A stretch of 7,308 nucleotides of DNA, taken from NCBI GenBank assembly GCA_021779655.1, contig JAJYAF010000106.1, forward strand, positions 1-7,308, given 5' to 3'. Under the pieces are notes generated by a model, which did no database searches, was not told the DNA's origin, and was given only the letters and a program-made list of their open reading frames with translations. Of the stretch, positions 1-6,050 are shown one piece after another. The translations under genes were made by a program, and so were the position numbers. This stretch comes from Pseudomonadota bacterium. GTDB taxonomy: Bacteria > Pseudomonadota > Alphaproteobacteria > Acetobacterales > Acetobacteraceae. Position 1 is the stretch's first letter, and the number at the start of each line of letters is the position of its first letter.

Positions 1-582
1 CTCCCCGCGCCTTCCGCCGCTCCGGCCATGCCGCCTTCCGGCGTGCCGGCCGGGCCGATACGCCCGCTCGCCCCGCCGCGCGCGCCGGCCAAGGCGGAAA
101 TTTTCACGGATGGCGATTTCGTCGTCTATCCGACCCACGGCGTCGGCAAGGTCGAGCGTATCGTGGTGGAGGAAATCGCCGGGCAGAAGCTCGAACTCAT
201 CCATATCACCTTCGACGAAAACCGCATGACCCTGCGCGTGCCCACCAACAAGGCGCGCAGCGCGGGACTGCGCAAGCTCGCCTCCCGCAAGCAGTTCGAC
301 GAGGTGCTGGCCACGCTGAAAGGCCGCGCGCGAATCAAGCGCACCATGTGGTCACGAAGGGCCCAGGAATACGAGGCGAAGATCAATTCCGGGGATCCTT
401 CCGCCATCGCGGAAGTGGTGCGCGACCTGCACCGCAACGCGGGCCAGCCGGATCAGAGCTTCTCCGAGCGGCAGATCTACGAATCCGCGCTCGACCGCCT
501 GGCGGCGGAATACGCCGCGCTCGAAAAGCTGGACAAGGCGACCGCGACCGAACGGCTGATCGCGCATCTGAAATCGGACTGA
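1..582 (+). CDS. carD: CarD/CdnL-family RNA polymerase-binding transcription regulator (5' end probably outside the window)
   Basis: CarD/CdnL proteins bind the RNA polymerase beta subunit and stabilise open promoter complexes, notably at rRNA and other growth genes. Numbering from the ATG at 28 (184 residues), the RNAP-interaction domain starts near residue 26 with FVVYPTHGVGKVE and runs to about 85. It is followed by an all-helical DNA-contacting domain containing the hallmark RTMWSRRAQEYEAKINSGD (about 105-123); the Trp in MWSRR is the residue known to contact the upstream edge of the -10 bubble. The first about 25 residues are Pro/Ala-rich and not part of the family fold. The frame stays open to base 1 with more Ala/Pro codons, and no Shine-Dalgarno precedes the ATG at 28, so the true start is probably to the left. 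The protein ends LKSD. It converges on the leftward SYLF gene. Family assignment is very secure; the start is not. Confidence 0.93.
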   Translation, partial: LPAPSAAPAMPPSGVPAGPIRPLAPPRAPAKAEIFTDGDFVVYPTHGVGKVERIVVEEIAGQKLELIHITFDENRMTLRVPTNKARSAGLRKLASRKQFDEVLATLKGRARIKRTMWSRRAQEYEAKINSGDPSAIAEVVRDLHRNAGQPDQSFSERQIYESALDRLAAEYAALEKLDKATATERLIAHLKSD

Positions 583-600
583 CAGCGGCAGGGACAGGAA

Positions 601-633
601 GAAGCCCGCCGGAGACATTCTCCGGCGGGCTTC
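601..633. terminator. Strong hairpin between convergent genes, probable (bidirectional) terminator
   Basis: A perfect 15-bp inverted repeat, GAAGCCCGCCGGAGA at 601-615 and its complement at 619-633, closes on a 3-nt CAT loop. It begins 18 bases after the carD stop and lies 24 bases beyond the SYLF stop, between two convergent genes, where a shared terminator is expected. The tracts after the stem are only weakly T-rich on either strand, so this is not a textbook intrinsic terminator, although GC-rich genomes often use such stems. A second short stem, GGGC-agc-GCCC at 640-650, sits beside it, and a run of six T follows the SYLF stop on the minus strand. Confidence 0.7.
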
Positions 634-657
634 GATTGCGGGCAGCGCCCTAAAAAA

Positions 658-1332
658 CTATCGGCCGTATTTCGCGAGCATCGCGCGCAGCGGAGCGGCG
701 CCAGGGTTGTTGCCCTCCATATCCATCACGATCTGCCGCGCATCGAGCGAGCTGCCGTAATAGCTGCGGTCGGTTCCGGAATCGGCGCCCAGGATCGAGC
801 CGGCTAGGGAGACGCCGCCGTATAATCCTTGCGTCTTCGAAATCGTGACGATGTCCGCCTTGAGGCCGGTGGACATCGAGCCGTTCACCCCGGCCCCCAG
901 CGTCGCGACCGTGAGCCCGGCATCGGCGCCGAATTTGAACTGGCTGTTGAGCAGGGCGTTCAGCCCGTTGGTGGTCATGATCAGCATCATGACCTCGGCG
1001 TTCTGCACGCCGATCTGCAAGCCGAAGCTGGCGCTGCCCAGCGTGTAGAAAGCAGGGTCGGACCAGGAACCGCTGGCGCCGCGGCCCACCATCACGCAGC
1101 CGCCGCCCTCGCCGCCGATGAAGAAGGCGCCGCGGAAGATGCTGGGGCAGATCACCACCGCGCGGGCCTCGCGCAGCAACTGCGCGGCCTGGGTGCCGGG
1201 GGCGCCGCTCATGATGTCCTCCAGCGCCAGGGTGGAACTGTCCACCAGGTGCTGCGGGGAATCCGCGAGCGCCGGCTGCGGCGTTAGAAACGGCGCGATC
1301 AACAGGGCGGCGAGGGGTAACAGGCGTTTCAT
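658..1332 (-). CDS. Exported SYLF-domain (Ysc84-like) lipid-binding protein
   Basis: The 224-residue protein starts with a clear Sec signal peptide: MKR, a hydrophobic stretch rich in Leu/Ala, and a probable signal peptidase I site after ALA at residue 23, before DSPQ. The rest is one SYLF domain: an N-terminal helix with LLREARAVVICPSIF (52-66), the glycine-rich GGEGGGCV (73-80), SFGLQIGVQNAEVMMLIMT (102-120), and the late KTQGLYGGVSLAGS segment (166-179). SYLF domains bind phosphoinositides and actin in eukaryotes. Bacterial versions are envelope proteins of poorly known function, so a periplasmic lipid-binding role is inferred. I chose the ATG at 1332 because GGAG lies 6 nt upstream; an in-frame ATG at 1344 would add four residues but has no ribosome site. 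Stop is TAG. It is transcribed alone, convergent with carD. Confidence 0.9.
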   Translation of the reverse strand: MKRLLPLAALLIAPFLTPQPALADSPQHLVDSSTLALEDIMSGAPGTQAAQLLREARAVVICPSIFRGAFFIGGEGGGCVMVGRGASGSWSDPAFYTLGSASFGLQIGVQNAEVMMLIMTTNGLNALLNSQFKFGADAGLTVATLGAGVNGSMSTGLKADIVTISKTQGLYGGVSLAGSILGADSGTDRSYYGSSLDARQIVMDMEGNNPGAAPLRAMLAKYGR

Positions 1333-1338
1333 GCTAAG

Positions 1339-1342
1339 CTCC
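1339..1342 (-). promoter_or_regulatory. Ribosome binding site deciding the SYLF gene start
   Basis: On the minus strand GGAG is followed by a 6-nt spacer (CTTAGC) and the ATG at 1332. This favours that codon over the ATG at 1344, whose own first bases overlap this site. Confidence 0.65.
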
Positions 1343-1350
1343 ATGTCAGG

Positions 1351-1387
1351 TCGTTATAGCTGTTCGTTATTAGCCGGTTCGTTGTAG
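1351..1387. repeat. Three spaced TCGTT-rTAG repeats in the SYLF promoter/leader region
   Basis: Plus-strand copies are TCGTTATAG (1351-1359), TCGTTATTAG (1364-1373) and TCGTTGTAG (1379-1387), with starts 13 and 15 bases apart. They lie 19 to 55 bases upstream of the SYLF start codon. Read on the minus strand, the proximal copy contains TATAAC (1358-1353), which could be a -10 element placing the RNA start just before the GGAG site. No good -35 hexamer is found 16-18 bases further up. The layout suits an operator or a duplicated promoter segment; that is inference from position and repetition alone. Confidence 0.45.
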
Positions 1388-1432
1388 TCCTGATTAAAAA
1401 TACCACGGTTCCAAGGGGTTGGCGTTCTTCTA

Positions 1433-1469
1433 CTCTCCTCACAAGGCCGCACGGGCCGGGTGAGGAGAG
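1433..1469. other. Large interrupted hairpin in the SYLF-phosphatase intergenic region, possible terminator or dispersed palindrome
   Basis: CTCTCCTCAC (1433-1442) pairs perfectly with GTGAGGAGAG (1460-1469). Inside, GGCC at 1445-1448 pairs with GGCC at 1454-1457 around a GCACG loop, with an AA/GG internal mismatch between the two stems. It begins 36 bases past the stop of the leftward phosphatase gene, so it may end that transcript before the SYLF promoter. Neither strand has a T tract after the stem. It could instead be a copy of a dispersed palindromic element. The remaining non-coding sequence from 1388 to 1504 shows an AT-rich patch at 1391-1401 and nothing else I can name. Confidence 0.5.
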
Positions 1470-1504
1470 AATATCGGGTTGATTTGTGAACCGGAACGAG
1501 AAGG

Positions 1505-2137
1505 TCAAGTTGATAATTGTTCATTGAGCGAGACCAGCCGCCAGGCGGCATCCTGCCGCTCCAGCCGGGTGAGGGAGATGTTCTCGACCGAGAGGGACAG
1601 GGCCTGATGCGGGCTGAGGCCGAGCGCGTGGGCGCAGGCGGCGCGGATCGCGCCGCCATGGGAGATGATGACCACGTCGGGGCCGAGGTTCGCCGCCGAA
1701 AGCCGCTCCATCCCTTCCGCCACCCGGGAAATGAGGTCCTCGAAGCTCTCCCCGCCGGGCGGCCTTTCGGCGGCGTGGATCGGCCAGAACGGATGCCTGT
1801 CCTCACGCACGCGGTTGGTGAATTCGGCGATCGCCCGGCCTTGCCAGCGACCGAAATCCTGCTCGGCGAAGGCGCTTTCCACGCGCGGCGTGCTGGGCGG
1901 ATACCCGGCGCGGATCAGCGCCTCGAAGGTGAGGCGCGTGCGCGAGAGCGGGGTAATGACAACATCCGCCGGCCGGGGGAGGCGCGCGGCCAGCGCCGCG
2001 TAGCGGCTGCCATGCGCCGCCATGCTGTCCTCGCAGACCGGCACGTCGTTGTTGCCGTAGAGAAATGTCAGCGCCTCGGGCGCCACCACGGCATGGCGGA
2101 CAAGCCATAGCCGCAGGTTGTGCCTTGCAGTCTCCAT
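1505..2137 (-). CDS. Histidine phosphatase family protein (branch 1, phosphoglycerate-mutase-like)
   Basis: This 210-residue protein has the full histidine-phosphatase active site. LVRHA gives Arg14 and the phospho-accepting His15, TPLSRTRLTF (62-71) supplies the second Arg region, FAEQDFGRWQG (90-100) carries the acid Glu92, GGESFEDL is at 128-135, and ISHGGAIRA (159-166) gives the second catalytic His160. Length is typical for small branch-1 phosphatases such as alpha-ribazole phosphatase (CobC) or PhoE-like enzymes, but the substrate cannot be read from sequence and no cobalamin genes are nearby. The reading frame stays open for another 117 codons upstream, opposite hemW, but that part is low-complexity Ser/Arg/Ala. 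The ATG at 2137 follows an AAGGG-like ribosome site and directly precedes the domain, so I use it. It is divergent from hemW. Confidence 0.88.
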   Translation of the reverse strand: METARHNLRLWLVRHAVVAPEALTFLYGNNDVPVCEDSMAAHGSRYAALAARLPRPADVVITPLSRTRLTFEALIRAGYPPSTPRVESAFAEQDFGRWQGRAIAEFTNRVREDRHPFWPIHAAERPPGGESFEDLISRVAEGMERLSAANLGPDVVIISHGGAIRAACAHALGLSPHQALSLSVENISLTRLERQDAAWRLVSLNEQLST

Positions 2138-2192
2138 GTCCCTTCTATCGCCGGGAATTGCGGCAGGGATTGGGCATGGCGTAAACCTGGGC
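2138..2192. promoter_or_regulatory. Short divergent intergenic region, presumed to hold both promoters
   Basis: These 55 bases separate the phosphatase and hemW start codons. On the plus strand TTGCGG (2158-2163) is followed after 17 bases by GTAAAC (2181-2186), a weak sigma70-like pair that would give an almost leaderless hemW mRNA. On the minus strand AGAAGGG just before the phosphatase ATG resembles a ribosome site. No convincing hexamer pair is seen for the phosphatase. The promoters may lie partly inside the opposite coding region. Confidence 0.3.
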
Positions 2193-3338
2193 ATGCAAAA
2201 TCTGGCGCTGTATTTCCACTGGCCGTTCTGCCTGGCCAAATGCCCGTATTGCGATTTCAATTCGCATGTCCGCGAGACCATCCCGGAGGCGCGATTCGTC
2301 GCCGCGCTCCGGCGCGAACTCGGCTTCGAGGCGGACCGTTTGGGGGCGCGCCGCGTTGTCTCGGTGTTTTTCGGCGGCGGAACGCCAAGCCTGATGCAGC
2401 CGGAGAGCGTGGCCGCGCTGCTGGAGGATGTCCGCCGGCGCTTCGTCCTGGACGGGGAAGCCGAGATCACGCTGGAAGCCAACCCCACCAGCGTGGAGGC
2501 CGGGCGCTTCCGGGGCTATGCGGCGGCCGGGGTGAACCGGGTTTCCCTCGGCGTGCAGAGCCTGGACGATGCGGCCCTGCGCTTCCTGGGGCGCGGCCAT
2601 TCGGCGGCGCAGGCCAAAACCGCCCTCGGCCTGGCCCGCGCGATTTTCCCGCGCATGTCGTTCGACCTGATATATGCCAGGCCCGGGCAGAGCCTGCCGG
2701 CCTGGCGCGCGGAACTCGCGGAGGCGCTGAGCTTCGCCGCTGATCATCTCTCGCTCTATCAGCTCACCATCGAGGAGGGCACGCGCTTTGCCGCGCTGTT
2801 CGGGCGCGGCGCGTTCGCCCTGCCTGCCGCCGAACTGGCAGGCGCGCTCTACGACGCGACGGCGCAAGCCGCCGCCCGGCATGGCCTGGGCGGCTACGAG
2901 ATTTCCAATTACGCCCGGCCCGGCGCGGAAAGCCGCCATAACCTCGCCTACTGGCGCTACCAGGATTATGCCGGGATCGGTCCCGGCGCGCATGGCCGGC
3001 TCACCCTGGGGGACCGGCTGATCGCCACGCGGCGCCACCGTGCGCCGGAAATCTGGGCCGGGCGGGTGGAGGCGGGCGGCTGGGCCGGGGTGGAGGAGGA
3101 AATCACCCCGCGCGACCGGGGGCGCGAGGCGCTGCTGATGGGCCTGCGCCTGGCCGAGGGGATCGGGCTTGCCCACTTCCAGGCGCGCACCGGACTGGCC
3201 CTGGCCGAGGCGGTGGATGAGCAGGTGCTGGCGCTCGCCATCGCCGAAGGCTATCTGCGGCTGACACCCACGCATCTCATCGCCACGGCCGAGGGCAGAA
3301 AGCGGCTCGATGCATTGCTGCCAGAACTCGCGCGGTAG
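2193..3338 (+). CDS. hemW: Heme chaperone HemW (radical SAM superfamily)
   Basis: HemW binds heme and delivers it to membrane respiratory proteins. It resembles coproporphyrinogen III dehydrogenase HemN and was long misannotated as such. The 381-residue protein opens with LALYFHWPFC and carries the radical-SAM 4Fe-4S motif CLAKCPYC (Cys13, Cys17, Cys20). Next come GGGTPSL (61-67), EANPTSVE, GVNRVSLGVQSL, DLIYARPGQS and the HNxxYW motif at 249-254 followed by GIGPGAHG. The HNxxYW motif marks HemW rather than HemN. Length and C-terminal helical domain are normal. The frame is open back to 2118 with an ATG at 2136, but that would overlap the divergent phosphatase start and add residues absent from the family. 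The ATG at 2193 gives the usual N terminus, although its ribosome site is weak. It is probably the first gene of the rightward operon. Confidence 0.93.
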   Translation: MQNLALYFHWPFCLAKCPYCDFNSHVRETIPEARFVAALRRELGFEADRLGARRVVSVFFGGGTPSLMQPESVAALLEDVRRRFVLDGEAEITLEANPTSVEAGRFRGYAAAGVNRVSLGVQSLDDAALRFLGRGHSAAQAKTALGLARAIFPRMSFDLIYARPGQSLPAWRAELAEALSFAADHLSLYQLTIEEGTRFAALFGRGAFALPAAELAGALYDATAQAAARHGLGGYEISNYARPGAESRHNLAYWRYQDYAGIGPGAHGRLTLGDRLIATRRHRAPEIWAGRVEAGGWAGVEEEITPRDRGREALLMGLRLAEGIGLAHFQARTGLALAEAVDEQVLALAIAEGYLRLTPTHLIATAEGRKRLDALLPELAR

Positions 3339-3376
3339 GGGCCGGCATTGTATGGGCCTTCTGCGCCGCTCATCTC

Positions 3377-3381
3377 AAGGA
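3377..3381 (+). promoter_or_regulatory. Ribosome binding site of thrC
   Basis: AAGGA lies 5 nt before the ATG at 3387. It supports that start over a TTG at 3348 in the same frame, which would add 13 residues not expected at the front of threonine synthase. Confidence 0.6.
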
Positions 3382-3386
3382 ACGCC

Positions 3387-4784
3387 ATGCGTTATGTTTC
3401 AACCCGGGGACAGGCCGGGGAGCAGGAGTTTGCCGACGTGCTGCTGCAAGGCCTGGCGCCGGATGGCGGGCTTTACGTGCCGGAAAGCTGGCCCGCTTTC
3501 AGCCCGGCGGAATGGCGCGCGCTGCGCGGGCTGCCCTATCCGGAGCTGGCGGCGCGGCTCATCGCGCCCTTCACGGGCGGGTGCGTCCCGTTCGGCGCGC
3601 TTCAGGCCATGTGCCGGCGCGCCTATGCCGGGTTTTCGCATAAGGCCATCGTGCCGCTCGTCCAGCTCGACGGCAACCTGTTCGCGCTGGAACTGTTTCA
3701 TGGCCCCACTCTGGCGTTCAAGGATCTGGCGCTGCAACTGGCCGGCCACCTCTATGAATATGTGCTGGCGCGCGGCGAACGGCGGGTGTGCATCGTGGGC
3801 GCCACCTCGGGCGATACGGGTTCGGCGGCCATCGCCGCCATGGCGGGGCGCCGCAATATCGGAATCGCCATTCTCCACCCCGCCGGCCGCACCAGCGAGG
3901 TGCAGCGCCGCCAGATGACCACCGTGGACGCGCCGAACGTGCTGAATATCGCGGTCGACGGCAATTTCGACGATTGCCAGGACCTGGTGAAGGCGATGTT
4001 CGCCGATACGCCGTTCCGGCGGGAAATGGGCCTCTCGGCCGTGAACTCCATCAACTGGGCGCGCATCGCGGCGCAGATTCCCTATTACGCCGCCGCCGCG
4101 CTCAGCCTGGGCGCGCCGGACCGGCCGGTGGCGGTGGCCGTGCCCACGGGCAATTTCGGCAATGTGCTGGCCGCCTGGGTGGCGCGCCGGATGGGCCTTC
4201 CGATCGCGAAATTCATCGTGGCGAGCAACCGCAACGATATCCTCCATCGCTTCCTCCAGCATAACGACATGAGCGTGCGGGAAGTGGCGTCGAGCCACTC
4301 GCCTTCCATGGATATCGGGGTGAGCTCGAATTTCGAGCGGCTGCTGCATGAATTCCTCGGCCGCGACGGCGCGCTCACCGCGCGCACGATGCAGGAATTC
4401 CGCGCAACCGGCCGCATGGCGGTCGCCCCCCCGGTATGGCAGGCGGTGCGCCGGGAGTTTTGCGGCGCCAGCCTTTCCGACGCCGGCACGCTGGCCGAAA
4501 TCGCCGGATGGTGGCGCGATTGCGGGTATCTCGCCGATCCGCATACCGCGGTCGGCCTCGCCGCCGCGCGGCTGCTCGCGCCCATCGGCCTGCCGGTGAT
4601 CGCCGCCGCGACCGCGCATCCGGCGAAATTCCCCGATGCGATCGAGGCGGCGGTGGGCTTCCGCCCGCCATTACCGGAGGCCCTGGCCGATCTATATGAC
4701 AGGAAGGAAAAACTGGTTCATGCTCCGAATAAGCTTGCCGCCATCGAGGCACTCGTGCGCAATTTCCCGGGGAGGAACGGCTGA
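3387..4784 (+). CDS. thrC: Threonine synthase (PLP-dependent)
   Basis: This enzyme converts O-phospho-L-homoserine and water to L-threonine and phosphate, the last step of threonine synthesis, in the cytoplasm. The 465-residue protein begins MRYVSTRG and has an N-terminal domain with LAPDGGLYVPE. The PLP-binding lysine is in FHGPTLAFKDLALQ (Lys112), the cofactor-phosphate loop is GATSGDTGSAA (138-148), and VPTGNFGN is at 252-259. A late TAHPAKFPDAIEAAVG segment is typical of the long bacterial/fungal-type threonine synthases. Nothing is missing. It lies 48 bases after hemW with no clear terminator between, so both may be co-transcribed. The stop codon TGA abuts the ATG of the next gene. The partner genes hom and thrB are not in the window. 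Confidence 0.96.
   Translation: MRYVSTRGQAGEQEFADVLLQGLAPDGGLYVPESWPAFSPAEWRALRGLPYPELAARLIAPFTGGCVPFGALQAMCRRAYAGFSHKAIVPLVQLDGNLFALELFHGPTLAFKDLALQLAGHLYEYVLARGERRVCIVGATSGDTGSAAIAAMAGRRNIGIAILHPAGRTSEVQRRQMTTVDAPNVLNIAVDGNFDDCQDLVKAMFADTPFRREMGLSAVNSINWARIAAQIPYYAAAALSLGAPDRPVAVAVPTGNFGNVLAAWVARRMGLPIAKFIVASNRNDILHRFLQHNDMSVREVASSHSPSMDIGVSSNFERLLHEFLGRDGALTARTMQEFRATGRMAVAPPVWQAVRREFCGASLSDAGTLAEIAGWWRDCGYLADPHTAVGLAAARLLAPIGLPVIAAATAHPAKFPDAIEAAVGFRPPLPEALADLYDRKEKLVHAPNKLAAIEALVRNFPGRNG
4769..4776 (+). promoter_or_regulatory. Strong ribosome binding site for the M16 peptidase, inside the thrC 3' end
   Basis: GGGGAGGA is 8 nt upstream of the ATG at 4785, lying within the last codons of thrC. 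With the stop and start codons touching, it points to coupled translation of the two genes. Confidence 0.65.
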
Positions 4785-6050
4785 ATGAGCGAAGAGGTCG
4801 CGATCACCACCCTGCCTTCCGGGCTTACCGTGCTCACGGAGCGGATGGAGCGGGTGGAGACGGTTTCCTTCGGCGCCTATGTGGGAGCCGGAACGCGGCA
4901 TGAAACGGCCGCGGAAAACGGCGTCGCGCATTTTCTGGAACACATGGCGTTCAAGGGCACGGCCACCCGCAGCGCCGTGCAGATCGCGGAAGCGATCGAG
5001 AACGTGGGCGGGCATATCAACGCCTATACCTCGCGCGAGCAGACCGCCTATTACGTGAAGCTGCTCAAGGAGGACCTGCCGCTCGGCGTGGATATCATCG
5101 GCGATATCCTGTGCCATTCCACCTTCGAGGCCGATGAACTCGAACGCGAGCGCGGGGTGATCCTCCAGGAAATCGGCCAGGCGAACGACACGCCGGACGA
5201 TATCGTGTTCGACCATTTCCAGTCCGCCGCCTATCCGGCGCAGCCCATGGGCCGGCCGGTGCTGGGGACCGAGGCGATCATCCGCAACCTCAGGCGCGAC
5301 GCGCTCCCCGGTTTCATGGCGCGGCACTATACGCCGGAAAACATGGCGGTGGTCGCCTGCGGCAAGCTGAGGCACGAGGAGGTGGTGGAACTGGCGGCCC
5401 GGCATTTCGCCGATCTGCCGCGGGCGCGAAGCGAGGCGCCGATGCCGGCGGATTACATGGGCGGCGAGTTCCGCGAGAACCGCGAGCTGGACCAGGTGCA
5501 TATCGTCCTCGGCTTTTCGGCGCCGGGCTATGGCGAGCCGGATTATTACGCCGCCCTGCTGCTCTCCACGCTGCTGGGCGGGGGCATGTCCTCGCGCCTG
5601 TTCCAGGAGATCCGCGAGAAACGGGGGCTGGTTTATTCCATTTACAGCTTCACCGCCCCGGCGCGGGATGGCGGGCTGTTCGGCATCTATGCCGGTACCG
5701 GCGAATCGGAAGCGGCCGAACTGATGCCGGTGACGCTGGAGGAGCTTTCCAAGGTCCGGCACCAGGTGACGGCGGCCGAACTCGGCCGTGCCCGGGCGCA
5801 ACTGAAGGCGGGGCTGCTGATGGCGCTCGAATCGACCGGCAGCCGCTGCGAGCAACTGGCCCGGCAATGGCAGATTTTCGGCCGCGTGATACCGCTGGAG
5901 GAGACGGTGGCCAAGATCGAGGCGGTGACGGAGCGGGACATCCAGGCGGCGGCGGCGAAAATCTTCCAGACCCGGCCGACGCTCGCCACCCTCGGCCCGG
6001 TTTCCAGGGTGCCCAAATTCTCCAGCATCGTCGATCGGCTGGCGGCATGA
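4785..6050 (+). CDS. M16B family zinc metallopeptidase (mitochondrial processing peptidase-like)
   Basis: This is a 421-residue member of pitrilysin family M16, subfamily B, of the kind often annotated as processing protease. The inverted zinc motif HxxEH is HFLEH at 49-53 (zinc ligands His49 and His53, catalytic base Glu52). The third ligand is Glu129 in ERERGVILQEI, the usual 76 residues after His53. The flanking GVAHFLEHMAFKGT, NVGGHINAYTSREQTAYY and RHYTPENMAVVACG segments are all family-typical. The C-terminal half contains GGGMSSRLFQEIREKRGLVY (265-284), with the substrate-contacting Arg/Tyr region. No signal peptide is seen, so it is probably cytoplasmic. It probably cleaves short or unfolded peptides; the natural substrate is unknown. 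Bacterial M16B enzymes can work as homodimers or with an inactive partner, and none is encoded next to it here. It overlaps pmbA by 4 bp. Confidence 0.93.
   Translation: MSEEVAITTLPSGLTVLTERMERVETVSFGAYVGAGTRHETAAENGVAHFLEHMAFKGTATRSAVQIAEAIENVGGHINAYTSREQTAYYVKLLKEDLPLGVDIIGDILCHSTFEADELERERGVILQEIGQANDTPDDIVFDHFQSAAYPAQPMGRPVLGTEAIIRNLRRDALPGFMARHYTPENMAVVACGKLRHEEVVELAARHFADLPRARSEAPMPADYMGGEFRENRELDQVHIVLGFSAPGYGEPDYYAALLLSTLLGGGMSSRLFQEIREKRGLVYSIYSFTAPARDGGLFGIYAGTGESEAAELMPVTLEELSKVRHQVTAAELGRARAQLKAGLLMALESTGSRCEQLARQWQIFGRVIPLEETVAKIEAVTERDIQAAAAKIFQTRPTLATLGPVSRVPKFSSIVDRLAA

Noticed and set aside
348..653. Plus-strand frame overlapping the carD 3' end and the hairpin
   Set aside because: It is out of frame with conserved CarD sequence, reads through the terminator-like hairpin and has no recognisable product.
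829..1287. Plus-strand open frame opposite the SYLF gene
   Set aside because: It is a His/Ala/Gly-rich shadow with no plausible function, while the opposite strand encodes a signal peptide and a complete SYLF domain.
1411..1422. CCAA-GGGG-TTGG short palindrome near the AT-rich patch
   Set aside because: A 4-bp stem with a 4-nt loop is expected by chance in this sequence and lines up with no promoter or gene end.
2138..2488. 117-codon upstream extension of the phosphatase reading frame, antisense to hemW
   Set aside because: The extra residues are Ser/Arg/Ala-rich with no family similarity, the frame crosses conserved hemW sequence, and a better start with a ribosome-site-like AAGGG exists at 2137.
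2145..3275. 376-codon minus-strand open frame opposite hemW
   Set aside because: It shows GC-rich shadow-frame composition, no domain, and no ribosome site that I could find; hemW explains the sequence.
3399..4619. Long minus-strand open frame (406 codons) opposite thrC
   Set aside because: The product is rich in Arg/His/Gly/Ala without recognisable domains. Such frames arise opposite high-GC genes whose third positions are G or C; thrC on the other strand is unmistakable.
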